Part shown: piece after piece, positions 19,604 to 29,741 of the stretch
Position numbering within the stretch: position 1 is the first letter of the stretch
Layout of the letters: every line of letters starts with the position of its first letter
Assembly (NCBI GenBank): GCA_013001055.1
Contig: JABDNH010000007.1
Location: 124,001 to 188,000 of the forward strand
Reading direction: 5' to 3'
Length of the DNA: 64,000 nucleotides
From: Sphingomonas sp.
GTDB taxonomy: Bacteria > Pseudomonadota > Alphaproteobacteria > Sphingomonadales > Sphingomonadaceae
The notes under the pieces: generated by a model
Told to the model about the DNA's origin: nothing
The model's database searches: none
Seen by the model: only the letters and a program-made list of their open reading frames with translations
Position numbers and translations under genes: made by a program

Positions 19604-20565
19604 GCCGCTTCACTTCGCGAAATTGGGGGATGGGTGGCACGCCACAGGTTGACCGATAGCTCGCCGCCATCGAGGCAAAGTGGCGTTTCGCCTTCGAGGT
19701 TGGCTGCGCTGAACCAGCGCTGCATGGCTTCATCGGCAAATCCGAGACGCTGATGTTTGAGTTGGCGCCGCAATTCCTCGCGTTCGTGCGGCGCGAAGTC
19801 GGCAATCAATAACTGGCCGCCGGGGCGCAGGATACGGGCGGCCTCGGAGATGACCTGGCCCGGCGTCGCTGCGAAGTGCAGCACCAGATGCAGGATTACC
19901 GTATCGGCATGCTCATCGGGCAGCGGCAGGGCAAACATGTCGCCTTGACGAAGGCTGGCGCCCGTCACGCCGGCCTCGTCCAGCTTGACCCGCGCGAGAC
20001 GCAGCATCTCGGGCGACCGGTCGATACCGACCGCATCGCTTGCGCGCGGCGCGAAGATTTCCAGCATCCGCCCCGTGCCCGTTCCGATATCGACCAGTCG
20101 GCCGATTGGCCGCGAACCGACCAGCCCTTCCATTGCCGCTTCGACATCGGTTTCCGAGACATGCAGCTGGCGCAGCGTGTCCCACTGTTCTGCTCGTTCG
20201 GCAAAATAGATTGCAGCGGCTTCGGCGCGCTCGCGCTGGACGGCGGCGAGGCGCGACGCATCTGCGGCGAAAACCGCTTCATCGTCCGCGGTGGCGGTGC
20301 CCGCGATGAACCCCGCAAGCAGATAGTCGGCGGTGTCGCGTGCCGGCTCGACGAACACCCAGGCACCCTCGCGGCGGCGGCGCACCAGCCCGGCTTCATC
20401 GAGAATGCGCACGTGGCGCGAAATGCTTGGCTGGCTCTGCCCCAGCACATGAGCGATCTCGCCAACCGTCAGTTCTACTTGAGCTACCAGCATCAGGATG
20501 CGCAGCCGCGTTGCATCGCCAAGCACCTGGAAGCGGTGTGTCAGGGGCAGGTTGCCGGTCATCAT
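19600..20565 (-). CDS. ArsR-type regulator fused to a SAM-dependent methyltransferase domain
   Basis: This 321-aa fusion has an ArsR winged helix at residues ~1-90 (FQVLGDATRLRILMLVAQVELTVGEIAHVLGQSQPSISRHVRIL). It is joined to a class-I methyltransferase fold with the SAM loop VDIGTGTGRMLEIFAP, VGIDRSPEMLRLA and RILRPGGQLLIADF. It heads the metF-metH operon with a 4-nt ATGA overlap. A perfect palindrome sits just upstream of the start, so it probably autoregulates the operon and may sense SAM or SAH through its methyltransferase domain (inference). I prefer the ATG at 20565 (or 20562) over the track's TTG. Confidence 0.85.
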   Translation of the reverse strand: MMTGNLPLTHRFQVLGDATRLRILMLVAQVELTVGEIAHVLGQSQPSISRHVRILDEAGLVRRRREGAWVFVEPARDTADYLLAGFIAGTATADDEAVFAADASRLAAVQRERAEAAAIYFAERAEQWDTLRQLHVSETDVEAAMEGLVGSRPIGRLVDIGTGTGRMLEIFAPRASDAVGIDRSPEMLRLARVKLDEAGVTGASLRQGDMFALPLPDEHADTVILHLVLHFAATPGQVISEAARILRPGGQLLIADFAPHEREELRRQLKHQRLGFADEAMQRWFSAANLEGETPLCLDGGELSVNLWRATHPPISRSEAA

Positions 20566-20570
20566 TTGCG

Positions 20571-20592
20571 CATATAAACAGTTCTTTATATG
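20571..20592. promoter_or_regulatory. Palindromic operator upstream of the methionine operon
   Basis: There is a perfect inverted repeat, CATATAAA-cagttc-TTTATATG, with 8-bp arms and a 6-nt spacer. It is AT-rich in a GC-rich setting and 5 nt upstream of the ArsR-methyltransferase ATG. Size, symmetry and position suit an ArsR-family dimer site. The binding itself is inferred. Confidence 0.65.
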
Positions 20593-20779
20593 TGGCAACC
20601 CATTTAGGTGAGAATTTCACTATCCTGCCGCGAAACTTAACCTATGTGCAGCGCAACAAAATGGACATTGCACAGTAACACGAATCCCTATATTTGAGCG
20701 CTCAGGCCCGCCCGTAAAACGGTGGGCCGTTGCCTTGTGCGCGCATGAGCGGGCACGCAATGCAAGGGATACAAGTATC

Positions 20780-21004
20780 ATGAAGAAGGTTGCACTCACT
20801 GCTGCGGTTCTGGCCCTCGGCCTCGCCGCTTGCGAAGCTGGCGACGACACGGCAGAAAACACCGTAGACGTCACCGAAAATGCGGTTGAAGAAACCGCGA
20901 TGGAAGCCGAAACCGCTGCCGACAACGCCATGGACGCCATGGAAAACGTTGCTGACGAAGCGATGGCTGAAGTCGAAGAAACGGCAAACGAAACTGCCGA
21001 ATAA
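20780..21004 (+). CDS. Small, highly acidic lipoprotein
   Basis: The start is the ATG at 20780 (AAGGGA upstream), not the track start at 20735. The 74-aa precursor has a signal peptide with a lipobox (VLALGLAAC). The mature part is almost only Glu, Asp, Ala, Thr, Asn, Val and Met, with no Lys, Arg or aromatic residue. It repeats units such as AENTVDVTENAVEETAMEAETAADNAMDAMENVADEAM, probably a long amphipathic helix. No function is known. It has its own strong terminator. Similar acidic lipoproteins are seen in sphingomonads, but I cannot name a family. Confidence 0.8.
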   Translation: MKKVALTAAVLALGLAACEAGDDTAENTVDVTENAVEETAMEAETAADNAMDAMENVADEAMAEVEETANETAE

Positions 21005-21024
21005 GCTTCTGCTTGAAGCATAAG

Positions 21025-21060
21025 AAAAGGGCCGTCCGGGAAACCGGGCGGCCCTTTTTC
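21025..21060 (+). terminator. Rho-independent terminator after the acidic lipoprotein
   Basis: The stem AAAAGGGCCGTCCGG / CCGGGCGGCCCTTTTT (one wobble) with a GAAA-type loop ends in T5. Confidence 0.85.
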
Positions 21061-21072
21061 GTTTAGGTCGGG

Positions 21073-21198
21073 ATGATCCGGATACTCGTTCCCTTCCTGC
21101 TGCTCCTCGCCGCATGCTCGAGTGATACGGTCGAGCGCCCGACGAACGAGGAGACCCAACGCCTCAACGATATCGAGAACATGCTGGACGAAGGCTAA
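21073..21198 (+). CDS. Very small lipoprotein (41 aa), not in ORF track
   Basis: An ATG at 21073, preceded by GGTCGGG, opens a 41-codon frame. It has an ideal lipoprotein signal (RILVPFLLLLAAC, then SS) and a short polar tail (DTVERPTNEETQRLNDIENMLDEG). The lipobox LLAAC and Ser at +2/+3 are hard to explain by chance. The stop overlaps the convergent DUF885 gene by 4 nt. It lies just past the terminator of the acidic lipoprotein, so it needs its own promoter or read-through. Function unknown. Confidence 0.65.
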   Translation: MIRILVPFLLLLAACSSDTVERPTNEETQRLNDIENMLDEG

Positions 21199-23027
21199 TC
21201 GGCCTTCATTGCCGCCACCCACTGCCTGACGCGTTTATCAAGGATACCCAGCGGCACCGGCCCGCCGCCCAGCACCGTGTCGTGGAAACCGCGAATGTCG
21301 AAATCGTCCCCCAGTTCGCGCTCCGCCATGGCGCGCAGGTCCTGAATCTTGATCATGCCGATCTTGTAGGCCGTCGCCTGCCCCGGCCAGACAATGTAGC
21401 GGCGTACTTCGGAGCGCACCGTCGTCTCAGGCATCGGCGAATTGGCAAGGAAATAGTCGATCGCCTCTTGCTCGCTCCATCCTTTCGAATGGATACCCGT
21501 ATCGACGACGAGGCGGATCGCGCGCCACATCTCGGTCGTCAGCCGTCCGAAGTCCGAATAGGGATCTTCATAAGCGCCCATCTCCTTTGCCAGCAGCTCC
21601 GAATAGAGCGCCCAGCCTTCGCCGAAAGCCGAAATATATTCGCCCTGGCTGCGGAAATTGGGCACGCCCTCCAGCTCCTGCGCGATGCTGTTCTGCATGT
21701 GATGGCCAGGATTGCCTTCGTGATAGGCAATGACCTCTAGCGCCGGGATCGGCATGGCGCGCATGTCGCTCAAATGCGCGTAATAAACACCGGGGCGCGA
21801 TCCGTCCGGCGTACCCGGTCGATAATGCTGCGCCGCGCCATCCTGCTCGCGGAAAGGCTCGACCCGCTTCACGACCAGATCGGCTTTCGGCAAGACGCCG
21901 AAAAAGTCGGGCAGGCGCCTATTGATGAAGGCCAGGTGCTGCTCGGCCGCCTCGATATAGTCTTCTGCCCCCGCGTCATCGTTCGAGAAATAGAAGCGAT
22001 CGTCCTCGCGCATGAAGGCGAAGAATTCCTCGAGGGTGCCGTCGAAGCCCACCTGCTCCTTGATCGCCTCCATCTCGCCGCGAATGCGTACGACCTCGGA
22101 CAGTCCGATGTCGTGGATCTCTTCCGCCGTCAGCTCAGTCGTCGTCATCGCGGCCAGGCGGTTTTGATAATAAGCGCGCCCCTCGTCGAGCGCCCACACA
22201 CCGCGCGCCTCGGTATCGGCATTGGGCCGATCAGCCTCGAACCAGTCGGCGAGGCGGCGATAGGCCGGCCCCATCTGCATCAGCAAGGCATGACGCAGTT
22301 CGTTACGCAGCGCATCGGCGCGCATCGCATCGATCGTGCCGCTTTCCCGCAACGCCGCGATGTGCGCCGTGCCCGCTTCCCAAAGCGCACTGTCGCCTTC
22401 ACCGTCAAATGGAGCGCCGCTGGTGAGCTTGCGCGATTCATCGATGACCGCGTCGTAGGCGAATTGCGGCGGGCGCACGTCGCGCACCGCGTTGGCCTGC
22501 ACGCGCGCCAGGAGTTGGTCCATCGCCCGGCCGATCGCACCGACGCGCGCGATGAACGCCTGCATATCACTGTCGCCTTCGACAGCGTGCTGGCTAATCA
22601 GGAAGCTCGGCAATTGCGTATGCGTGCCGTTCATCTGATGGAGTATGTACATGCGGTCGCGATAGCGCGCGTACTGCTCCGCCTGCTCCAGCCGCCATTC
22701 GAACATTTGCCAGCTCAGCTGCGCATCAGCCGGGAGCACGTCATGGTCGAAATTGGCGCGCATCTCCGCAACGGCAGCGCGGCGCCACGCAAGTTGGCGA
22801 TCTATCGCCGCATCCGAAAAGTCGTCGATCTTGTCATAGTCGGTGCGTCGACCAAGCGCGGTCTGGCGGATGGGGGAGAATGCCAACTCCTCTTCGAACT
22901 TTTCGTCGAACCAGGCGGTGAGGCGTTCGGCCTCGCTGGCTGCGGACGCATGGTGATCGGCGGCGACGGCCGGGACGGCAACGGGCACCGCGGCAGAAGC
23001 AAGAAGAAGGGCGGCAAAGCGGAGCAT
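21195..23027 (-). CDS. DUF885 family secreted protein
   Basis: This 610-aa protein has the start at 23027, directly before a signal peptide (LRFAALLLASAAVPVAVPAVAA); the 766-aa track start is spurious. The DUF885 hallmark HEGNPGHHMQNSIAQELEG resembles a metal-binding zinc-peptidase helix, with downstream SAFGEGWALYSELLAKEMG. The family is thought to be peptidase-like, but a substrate is not established here. Its 3' end overlaps the small lipoprotein gene by 4 nt. Confidence 0.9.
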   Translation of the reverse strand: MLRFAALLLASAAVPVAVPAVAADHHASAASEAERLTAWFDEKFEEELAFSPIRQTALGRRTDYDKIDDFSDAAIDRQLAWRRAAVAEMRANFDHDVLPADAQLSWQMFEWRLEQAEQYARYRDRMYILHQMNGTHTQLPSFLISQHAVEGDSDMQAFIARVGAIGRAMDQLLARVQANAVRDVRPPQFAYDAVIDESRKLTSGAPFDGEGDSALWEAGTAHIAALRESGTIDAMRADALRNELRHALLMQMGPAYRRLADWFEADRPNADTEARGVWALDEGRAYYQNRLAAMTTTELTAEEIHDIGLSEVVRIRGEMEAIKEQVGFDGTLEEFFAFMREDDRFYFSNDDAGAEDYIEAAEQHLAFINRRLPDFFGVLPKADLVVKRVEPFREQDGAAQHYRPGTPDGSRPGVYYAHLSDMRAMPIPALEVIAYHEGNPGHHMQNSIAQELEGVPNFRSQGEYISAFGEGWALYSELLAKEMGAYEDPYSDFGRLTTEMWRAIRLVVDTGIHSKGWSEQEAIDYFLANSPMPETTVRSEVRRYIVWPGQATAYKIGMIKIQDLRAMAERELGDDFDIRGFHDTVLGGGPVPLGILDKRVRQWVAAMKAD

Positions 23028-23119
23028 CTGGTTTCCCCTACTGGTATGCGTCCAGCATGGCCGCAATTCACTGCATTGAAAAGACTGGCTACGCGCCATT
23101 CGCAAAACGTGGAATGACG

Positions 23120-23461
23120 CTACGATATGGTCCGTTTCGACGTGCGGGCCAGCCAACCGGCAAGCAATGGCGGAATGAGGGAGATCAGGCCGAACACCAC
23201 ATTGCCGGTGGCAAAAATGACGAGCGACGACATGACGAAGCCGGCGGTGATGAGCCAAAGCCCGGTCGTTCGAAACTGCGCAGGAACGACCATCAGCGAT
23301 CCGAGGATCTGGAGTACGCCCAAAGCCAAAAGCGCGCTTGAACCAAGGCCCGCTGCCTGAAAGACATCGATCTCCTGTGGCATGAGCATGACCTTGGCAG
23401 CTCCGGCAGCGAGGCTTAGCAACGCCAGCAAAATTATCAGAATCTTCCGGAAAATAGCCAT
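23120..23461 (-). CDS. DoxX-like small integral membrane protein
   Basis: The true start is the ATG at 23461 inside the longer track ORF, giving 113 aa. Four hydrophobic segments can be seen (ILIILLALLSLAAGAAKVM, LLALGVLQILGSLMVVP, GLWLITAGFVMSSLVIFA, VVFGLISLIPPLLAGWLA). The AAGAAKVM plus central pattern fits the DoxX-like superfamily. Function unknown. It lies beyond the groEL terminator on the same strand, so it is probably a separate unit. Confidence 0.7.
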   Translation of the reverse strand: MAIFRKILIILLALLSLAAGAAKVMLMPQEIDVFQAAGLGSSALLALGVLQILGSLMVVPAQFRTTGLWLITAGFVMSSLVIFATGNVVFGLISLIPPLLAGWLARTSKRTIS

Positions 23462-23497
23462 TTCGTGCCCCCGCAATCGATCGAAGGCATAGCAAAG

Positions 23498-23527
23498 AAA
23501 AAGGCCGGGGCGAACCCCGGCCTTTTC
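23498..23527 (-). terminator. Rho-independent terminator of groESL
   Basis: The stem AAAAGGCCGGGG / CCCCGGCCTTTT with a 4-nt loop lies about 30 nt after the groEL stop. The A/T flanks allow function in both directions. Confidence 0.8.
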
Positions 23528-23555
23528 CGTTTCAGCAGTGCTGGATGATGGAGGC

Positions 23556-25226
<1,671 letters not shown>

Positions 25227-25256
25227 CTAGTTAGATTTCGTAAGAGAAAGCAGGGC

Positions 25257-25544
25257 TCAGCCAACAATGCCGAGAATGTCGCTTTCCTTCATGATGATCA
25301 GGTCTTCGCCGTCCAATTTGACTTCGGTGCCCGACCACTTGCCGAACAGGATCTTGTCGCCGGCCTTGACGTCCAGCGGCGTCACCTTGCCGTCTTCGGA
25401 CTTGGCGCCCGAACCGGCGGCGACCACTTCGCCTTCCTGCGGCTTTTCCTTTGCGCTATCGGGGATGATGATCCCGCCAGCGGTCTTTTCTTCGGCCTCG
25501 ACACGGCGGACGAGGACACGGTCGTGAAGCGGTTTGAAACCCAT
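25257..25544 (-). CDS. groES: Co-chaperonin GroES (Hsp10)
   Basis: This 95-aa lid of the GroEL chamber starts [40 protein letters not shown]. The mobile loop and the [26 protein letters not shown] end are conserved. It is the first gene of groESL, with GAGAGGGG before the ATG and CIRCE in its promoter. Confidence 0.98.
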   Translation of the reverse strand: MGFKPLHDRVLVRRVEAEEKTAGGIIIPDSAKEKPQEGEVVAAGSGAKSEDGKVTPLDVKAGDKILFGKWSGTEVKLDGEDLIIMKESDILGIVG

Positions 25545-25583
25545 GGGGCCCCTCTCTTGCTTGAGTGTTCGTTATCAAAACAC

Positions 25584-25610
25584 TTAGCACTCTTCGCACG
25601 AGAGTGCCAA
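25584..25610. promoter_or_regulatory. CIRCE element (HrcA operator) upstream of groESL
   Basis: TTAGCACTC-ttcgcacga-GAGTGCCAA matches the CIRCE consensus TTAGCACTC-N9-GAGTGCTAA with one mismatch in the right arm. It is 40 nt upstream of the groES start. On the minus strand a TTGGCA overlaps it and could be the -35. This predicts HrcA repression relieved by heat. Confidence 0.93.
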
Positions 25611-25641
25611 GCTTGCAGCGCATTTGGTGCGCACATTCCTA

Positions 25642-27057
25642 CTAGTCAACGGGTGAGGTTGAAATTTTTTTGCTCGCCTCGTCCTCTGTCAGCCCCAGCC
25701 GCGCGCGCATCATCCATCGCCCGAGCATGAGGACGGCGACGATGGCGAGTCCAACGGCAAGCCCCGTCCAGATACCCACCCCGTCCCAGCCCGCTTCGAA
25801 TGCGAGCCAGACGCCGACCCCAATCCCGATCAGCCAATAGCCGACGAAGGTGAAAATCATCGGGACGCGCGTGTCATGGAGCCCGCGCAAGATCCCTGCG
25901 CCCACGACCTGCGCGCCGTCGACGATCTGGAAAATGGCGGCGACGACAAGAAACGACGCGCCAAGCGTCAGCACCGACGCATTTTCAGGCGTGTCGGCCA
26001 GAAACAGACCGATCAATTCTTCAGGGAAGACGAACAGGAATATCGCCATGAAGCTCATGAATCCGACACCGAGCACCCAAGCCGTCCACCCTGCCCGCGC
26101 AATGCCATCCTTGTCGCCGCGCCCCAACATGATGCCGACGCGCACCGTTGCTGCCTGCGCGATGCCCCATGGCACCATGAAGGACAGCGCCGCGATCTGG
26201 AGCGCGATCGCGTGCGCGGCAAGCGCGTCTTCGCTGACAAGTCCCATCAGGTACGCCGCGGCGGAGAAAACGCCGCCTTCGAAGCCCATCGCAAGCCCGA
26301 TCGGCAGTCCGAGCAACCACATTCGCCGGTAGCGCGCCCAATCGGGCTTCCAGAACCGCGCAAAAAGGTGAAAACGGCGAAACTGGCGGTCTGTCAGGAC
26401 AACGATGATCATGACAGCGGCGAGCAGGAACCACGTGATCGTGCTGGCAATGCCCGCGCCAAAAACGCCCAATTCGGGCGCGCCAAGCTCACCGAATATC
26501 AGCGCATAATCGAGCAGCGAATTGATCGGGATGGCGGCAGCCGAGATGACCAGGATCCAGCCCGGTCGTTCCAGCGCCGCGAGGAAATGGCGCAGCGCAT
26601 TGAACAGCAGGAATAGAAAAGTCGACCACAGATAGCCCCAGAGGAACATTTGCGCATTCGCGGCCAGCGCAGGATCCTGCCCGAGCCAGCCGATGACGGT
26701 GTCGGCGTTCATCAGCACCGCCCAAAGCGGCACGGTGACGGTCATCGCGAGCCACACCGACTGTCGGAAGCTGCGGCGTACGTCCTTTACCCGTCCCCGT
26801 CCGCGTCCCAGCGCGGTCGCCATCATTGGCGAGGCCGCCGTAATGATGCCCAATGCGATCAGGTTGAGCGCGAACGTGAGGTTCAGCGCGAGCGCGACTG
26901 CTGCCAGCTCGCTGGTGCCGTAACGCCCGATGAAGAAAGTATCGATCGCCTGCACCGACGCCATGGTCAGATTCGTGAGGATCAGCGGCCAGGCGAGCGC
27001 GAGGGTGGCGCGAAGTTCGCGCTTCCAGCTCGGCGTCGTGATCCTCTCTTGGCTCAT
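25642..27057 (-). CDS. MATE family multidrug/Na+ antiporter (NorM-like)
   Basis: This 471-aa protein has 12 hydrophobic segments in two homologous halves. The first, LAWPLILTNLTMASVQAIDTFFIGRYGTSELAAVALA, carries the typical MATE start, and the second half repeats it (LPIGLAMGFEGGVFSAAAYLMG). It would export cationic drugs or metabolites using a Na+ or H+ gradient; the substrate cannot be predicted. The ATG at 27057 (MSQERITTPSWKREL) fits the family. It is divergent from sppA. Confidence 0.9.
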   Translation of the reverse strand: MSQERITTPSWKRELRATLALAWPLILTNLTMASVQAIDTFFIGRYGTSELAAVALALNLTFALNLIALGIITAASPMMATALGRGRGRVKDVRRSFRQSVWLAMTVTVPLWAVLMNADTVIGWLGQDPALAANAQMFLWGYLWSTFLFLLFNALRHFLAALERPGWILVISAAAIPINSLLDYALIFGELGAPELGVFGAGIASTITWFLLAAVMIIVVLTDRQFRRFHLFARFWKPDWARYRRMWLLGLPIGLAMGFEGGVFSAAAYLMGLVSEDALAAHAIALQIAALSFMVPWGIAQAATVRVGIMLGRGDKDGIARAGWTAWVLGVGFMSFMAIFLFVFPEELIGLFLADTPENASVLTLGASFLVVAAIFQIVDGAQVVGAGILRGLHDTRVPMIFTFVGYWLIGIGVGVWLAFEAGWDGVGIWTGLAVGLAIVAVLMLGRWMMRARLGLTEDEASKKISTSPVD

Positions 27058-27164
27058 CGCCGCGCGGCGCTAGGCGCTAATCCGGCCACAAGTCCACCAA
27101 AATGGGACCAAGAGCGGGGTGGCGTCTACCGAAAACACGCCTATCTTGGAGGCATGAGGAGACG

Positions 27165-29009
27165 ATGATGAGTTTTGCGCGCGTAATCTGGAGATTGCTG
27201 GTCGGGGTGAAGGATGTGCTCGTGCTCATCTTCATGCTGCTCTTTTTCGGCGTGCTCTATGTAGGCCTTCGCGGAACTCCCGATCCCGTCGTCGACGGCG
27301 GCGTCTTGTGGGTCGATCTGGACGGCGTGGTGGTCGAAGAGCCATCGGCGCAGGACCCGATCGAGGCCGCATTGATGGGCTCGACGCTTGGCGAATGGCG
27401 ACTGCGTGACGTGGTCGCAGCGCTCCGGCAGGCACGAGAAGACGATCGCATCGAGGCGGTCGCGCTCGATCTTGACGGATTCCTCGGCGGCGGCACGGCG
27501 GCGCTCAGCCTCGTTGCCGACGAACTCGAAGCCATTCGTGAAGAAGGAAAACCGGTGATCGCTTTTGCCACCGGCTACTCCGACGATGCCTATCACCTAG
27601 CCAGCCACGCCAGCGAGATCTGGCTCAATCCCCTGGGCGCGGTCGCTTTTGCCGGGCCCGGCGGCAATACGCTCTACTATGGCGAATTCTTCGACCGCAT
27701 CGGCGTGACTGCCAACGTATACCGCGCCGGAACCTACAAAAGCGCAACCGAACCATACACCCTGAGCGCCATGTCTCCTGAAGCGCGCGAGGATCGCGAA
27801 CGGCTTGCCCGCGCCATGCTCGGTCATTGGCGCGAAGACGTTGAGGCAGCGCGACCCGCGGCGCAGATGGAACTGGCGCTGATGAACCCGCTCGGCATGA
27901 TCGAAGCGGCGGGCGGCAATGTCAGCGAGGCAGCGGTGCGAGCCGGTCTGGTCGACACCCTTGGAACCCGTGCCGAATGGGCCGAAAAATTGGCCGAAAT
28001 TGCCGGCGAGGACCGCGAGGACGTATTCAAGAACACTCGGCTCGAAAATTATATCGCGAGCGAAGTCGATGAGCCCGATGGGCGCGTCGGTATCGTCACC
28101 ATCGCCGGCACGCTGGCCGACGGAACCGGCGGTGAAGGCACAGCCTTCGGTTCAAGCCTTGCCGACGCCATCGAGCAAGCGCACCGCGACGACAAGTTCG
28201 ATGCGCTGGTGGTCCGGATCGATAGCCCAGGCGGATCGGTGCTTGCCTCCGAACGCATCCGGCAAGCCATTCTGGCCGTGCAGGAAGATGACATTCCGGT
28301 GGTCGCCAGCTTTGCCAACGTGGCGGCATCGGGCGGCTATTGGGTGGCCGCCGAAGCCGACGAGATTTTTGCCCAGCCTGAGACTATCACCGGCTCGATT
28401 GGCGTTTTTGCAATCCTGCCAAGTTTCGAAGGCACGCTGGAAAAAGTCGGCCTCAACGCCGATGGCGTGGCGACGACGCCGCTTTCGGGCGAACCCGATC
28501 TACTCGGCGGACCCTCGGATACGGCGGATGCCTTCCTGCAAGCGGGTGTCGATGACGTCTACGCGCGCTTCTTGACCCTGGTGTCGCAAGGGCGCGGCAT
28601 GCCCGTCGCCCGCCTCGAGCCGTTGGCGGGTGGCCGAGTCTACGATGGCGGGGAAGCGCGGCAGATCGGGCTCATCGACCGTTTTGGCGACCTGGACGAT
28701 GCCATCGCGCGGGCAGGCGAACTGGCCGAGCTGGACGACACCGAAGTCGTCTACATCACCCGCGAAAGCGATCTTGGCTGGTTGGCGTCGCTATTTGGTG
28801 CGTCGGCACGCAGCGACGTGCAGGCCGATCCCTTGGCCGCGCTCAACCCTGCGCCGCGCGCGCTGATTGAACAGGCCATCGCCGATGTCGAGCGGATGAT
28901 CGACGGGCCGGTGATGCAGGCGCGATGTCTCGAATGCGGCCCGGGCCAGCCGGTCGCCGCAAAATCGCCGCGCGCACCCACCTGGCTAGGCCGCTTGCTC
29001 GGCCTCTAG
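27165..29009 (+). CDS. sppA: Signal peptide peptidase SppA, 67-kDa type
   Basis: This membrane-anchored serine protease degrades cleaved signal peptides. The 614-aa long form has an N-terminal membrane anchor (VLVLIFMLLFFGVLYVGL) and two tandem S49 domains. The general-base Lys is in YRAGTYKSATEPYT of the first domain, and the nucleophile Ser is in VAASGGYWVAAEADEI of the second, as in E. coli SppA. The ATG at 27165 follows GAGGAGAC, and the track start lies upstream without support. Its 3' end overlaps the convergent PepSY gene by 24 nt. Confidence 0.93.
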   Translation: MMSFARVIWRLLVGVKDVLVLIFMLLFFGVLYVGLRGTPDPVVDGGVLWVDLDGVVVEEPSAQDPIEAALMGSTLGEWRLRDVVAALRQAREDDRIEAVALDLDGFLGGGTAALSLVADELEAIREEGKPVIAFATGYSDDAYHLASHASEIWLNPLGAVAFAGPGGNTLYYGEFFDRIGVTANVYRAGTYKSATEPYTLSAMSPEAREDRERLARAMLGHWREDVEAARPAAQMELALMNPLGMIEAAGGNVSEAAVRAGLVDTLGTRAEWAEKLAEIAGEDREDVFKNTRLENYIASEVDEPDGRVGIVTIAGTLADGTGGEGTAFGSSLADAIEQAHRDDKFDALVVRIDSPGGSVLASERIRQAILAVQEDDIPVVASFANVAASGGYWVAAEADEIFAQPETITGSIGVFAILPSFEGTLEKVGLNADGVATTPLSGEPDLLGGPSDTADAFLQAGVDDVYARFLTLVSQGRGMPVARLEPLAGGRVYDGGEARQIGLIDRFGDLDDAIARAGELAELDDTEVVYITRESDLGWLASLFGASARSDVQADPLAALNPAPRALIEQAIADVERMIDGPVMQARCLECGPGQPVAAKSPRAPTWLGRLLGL

Positions 29010-29696
29010 CTTCTTCTTCTTCTTCTTGCGGCGGCTGGTCATTGGCAGCAGCACCAGCGCCATCAACGTGGCAATGATGCCTAGGATCGCGAAGCTCTTG
29101 ATCCACAGGTTCGACGTGTCCTCGCGCGTCTGCAGGTCCATGATGTGGAGCCCCCAGAAGAAGTCGAAGATGCGCCACCAGCCGGTGCGCCTTGCAGCGA
29201 TACTGCCGCTGGCCGGATCGACATAGAAGTGATCGCCATTGGCCATGACAATCTGCCACGCCTCGCTATTGCGCCGCCAATCCATCGGCGGATGGTTTGC
29301 ATCGGTGCGCCGAACTTCCGCTATCTTGCTGTCGCCAGTATAGCGCGCCATGAATTCGGCGGTCGCTTCATCGACCCCATAAGGTTCGATCCAGGAACCG
29401 GTCGCAGGATCGGCCAGCCGCGTTTCTTCGCCTTCCAGCGTCACCACCCAAACCGGCCCCGAAGCACGGCTTTCGAGCCGCATTGAATCCAACATCGCGC
29501 CTTCAGGTATGTCTGGGAGAGTGACAGTCTGCGTCATCGGAATTGCCGCGGCAGGCGCAACCAGATGTTCGCCGCGCACTTCCTCGATCGGCTTCCAGAC
29601 CATCACCAGACCGGATACCGTCCAGATGAGGAACGGCACGCCGATCAGCCAGCCAAGCCAGACATGCCAGCGGCGCAAATTCTTGCGATTGATCAC
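28986..29696 (-). CDS. PepSY domain membrane protein
   Basis: This 236-aa protein has an N-terminal membrane helix (RRWHVWLGWLIGVPFLIWTVSGLVMVW) of the PepSY-TM iron-reductase type. A periplasmic domain and a second helix (IKSFAILGIIATLMALVLLPM) precede a very basic end (SRRKKKKKKLEAEQ). The GTG at 29696 has GGGAGG upstream. The R-W-H-x-W-x-G motif with few His residues suggests a relative of siderophore or flavin reductase partners, but no cofactor site is certain. It converges with sppA (24-nt overlap). Confidence 0.8.
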   Translation of the reverse strand: MINRKNLRRWHVWLGWLIGVPFLIWTVSGLVMVWKPIEEVRGEHLVAPAAAIPMTQTVTLPDIPEGAMLDSMRLESRASGPVWVVTLEGEETRLADPATGSWIEPYGVDEATAEFMARYTGDSKIAEVRRTDANHPPMDWRRNSEAWQIVMANGDHFYVDPASGSIAARRTGWWRIFDFFWGLHIMDLQTREDTSNLWIKSFAILGIIATLMALVLLPMTSRRKKKKKKLEAEQAA

Positions 29697-29741
29697 TCAC
29701 AATCCTCCCGCTTACTGCCTAGTAGGAGCAATGGCGGAAGC

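Noticed and set aside
20702-21222. Minus-strand ORFs opposite the acidic lipoprotein
   Set aside because: Ser/Ala/Phe-rich shadow of the repetitive lipoprotein coding strand.
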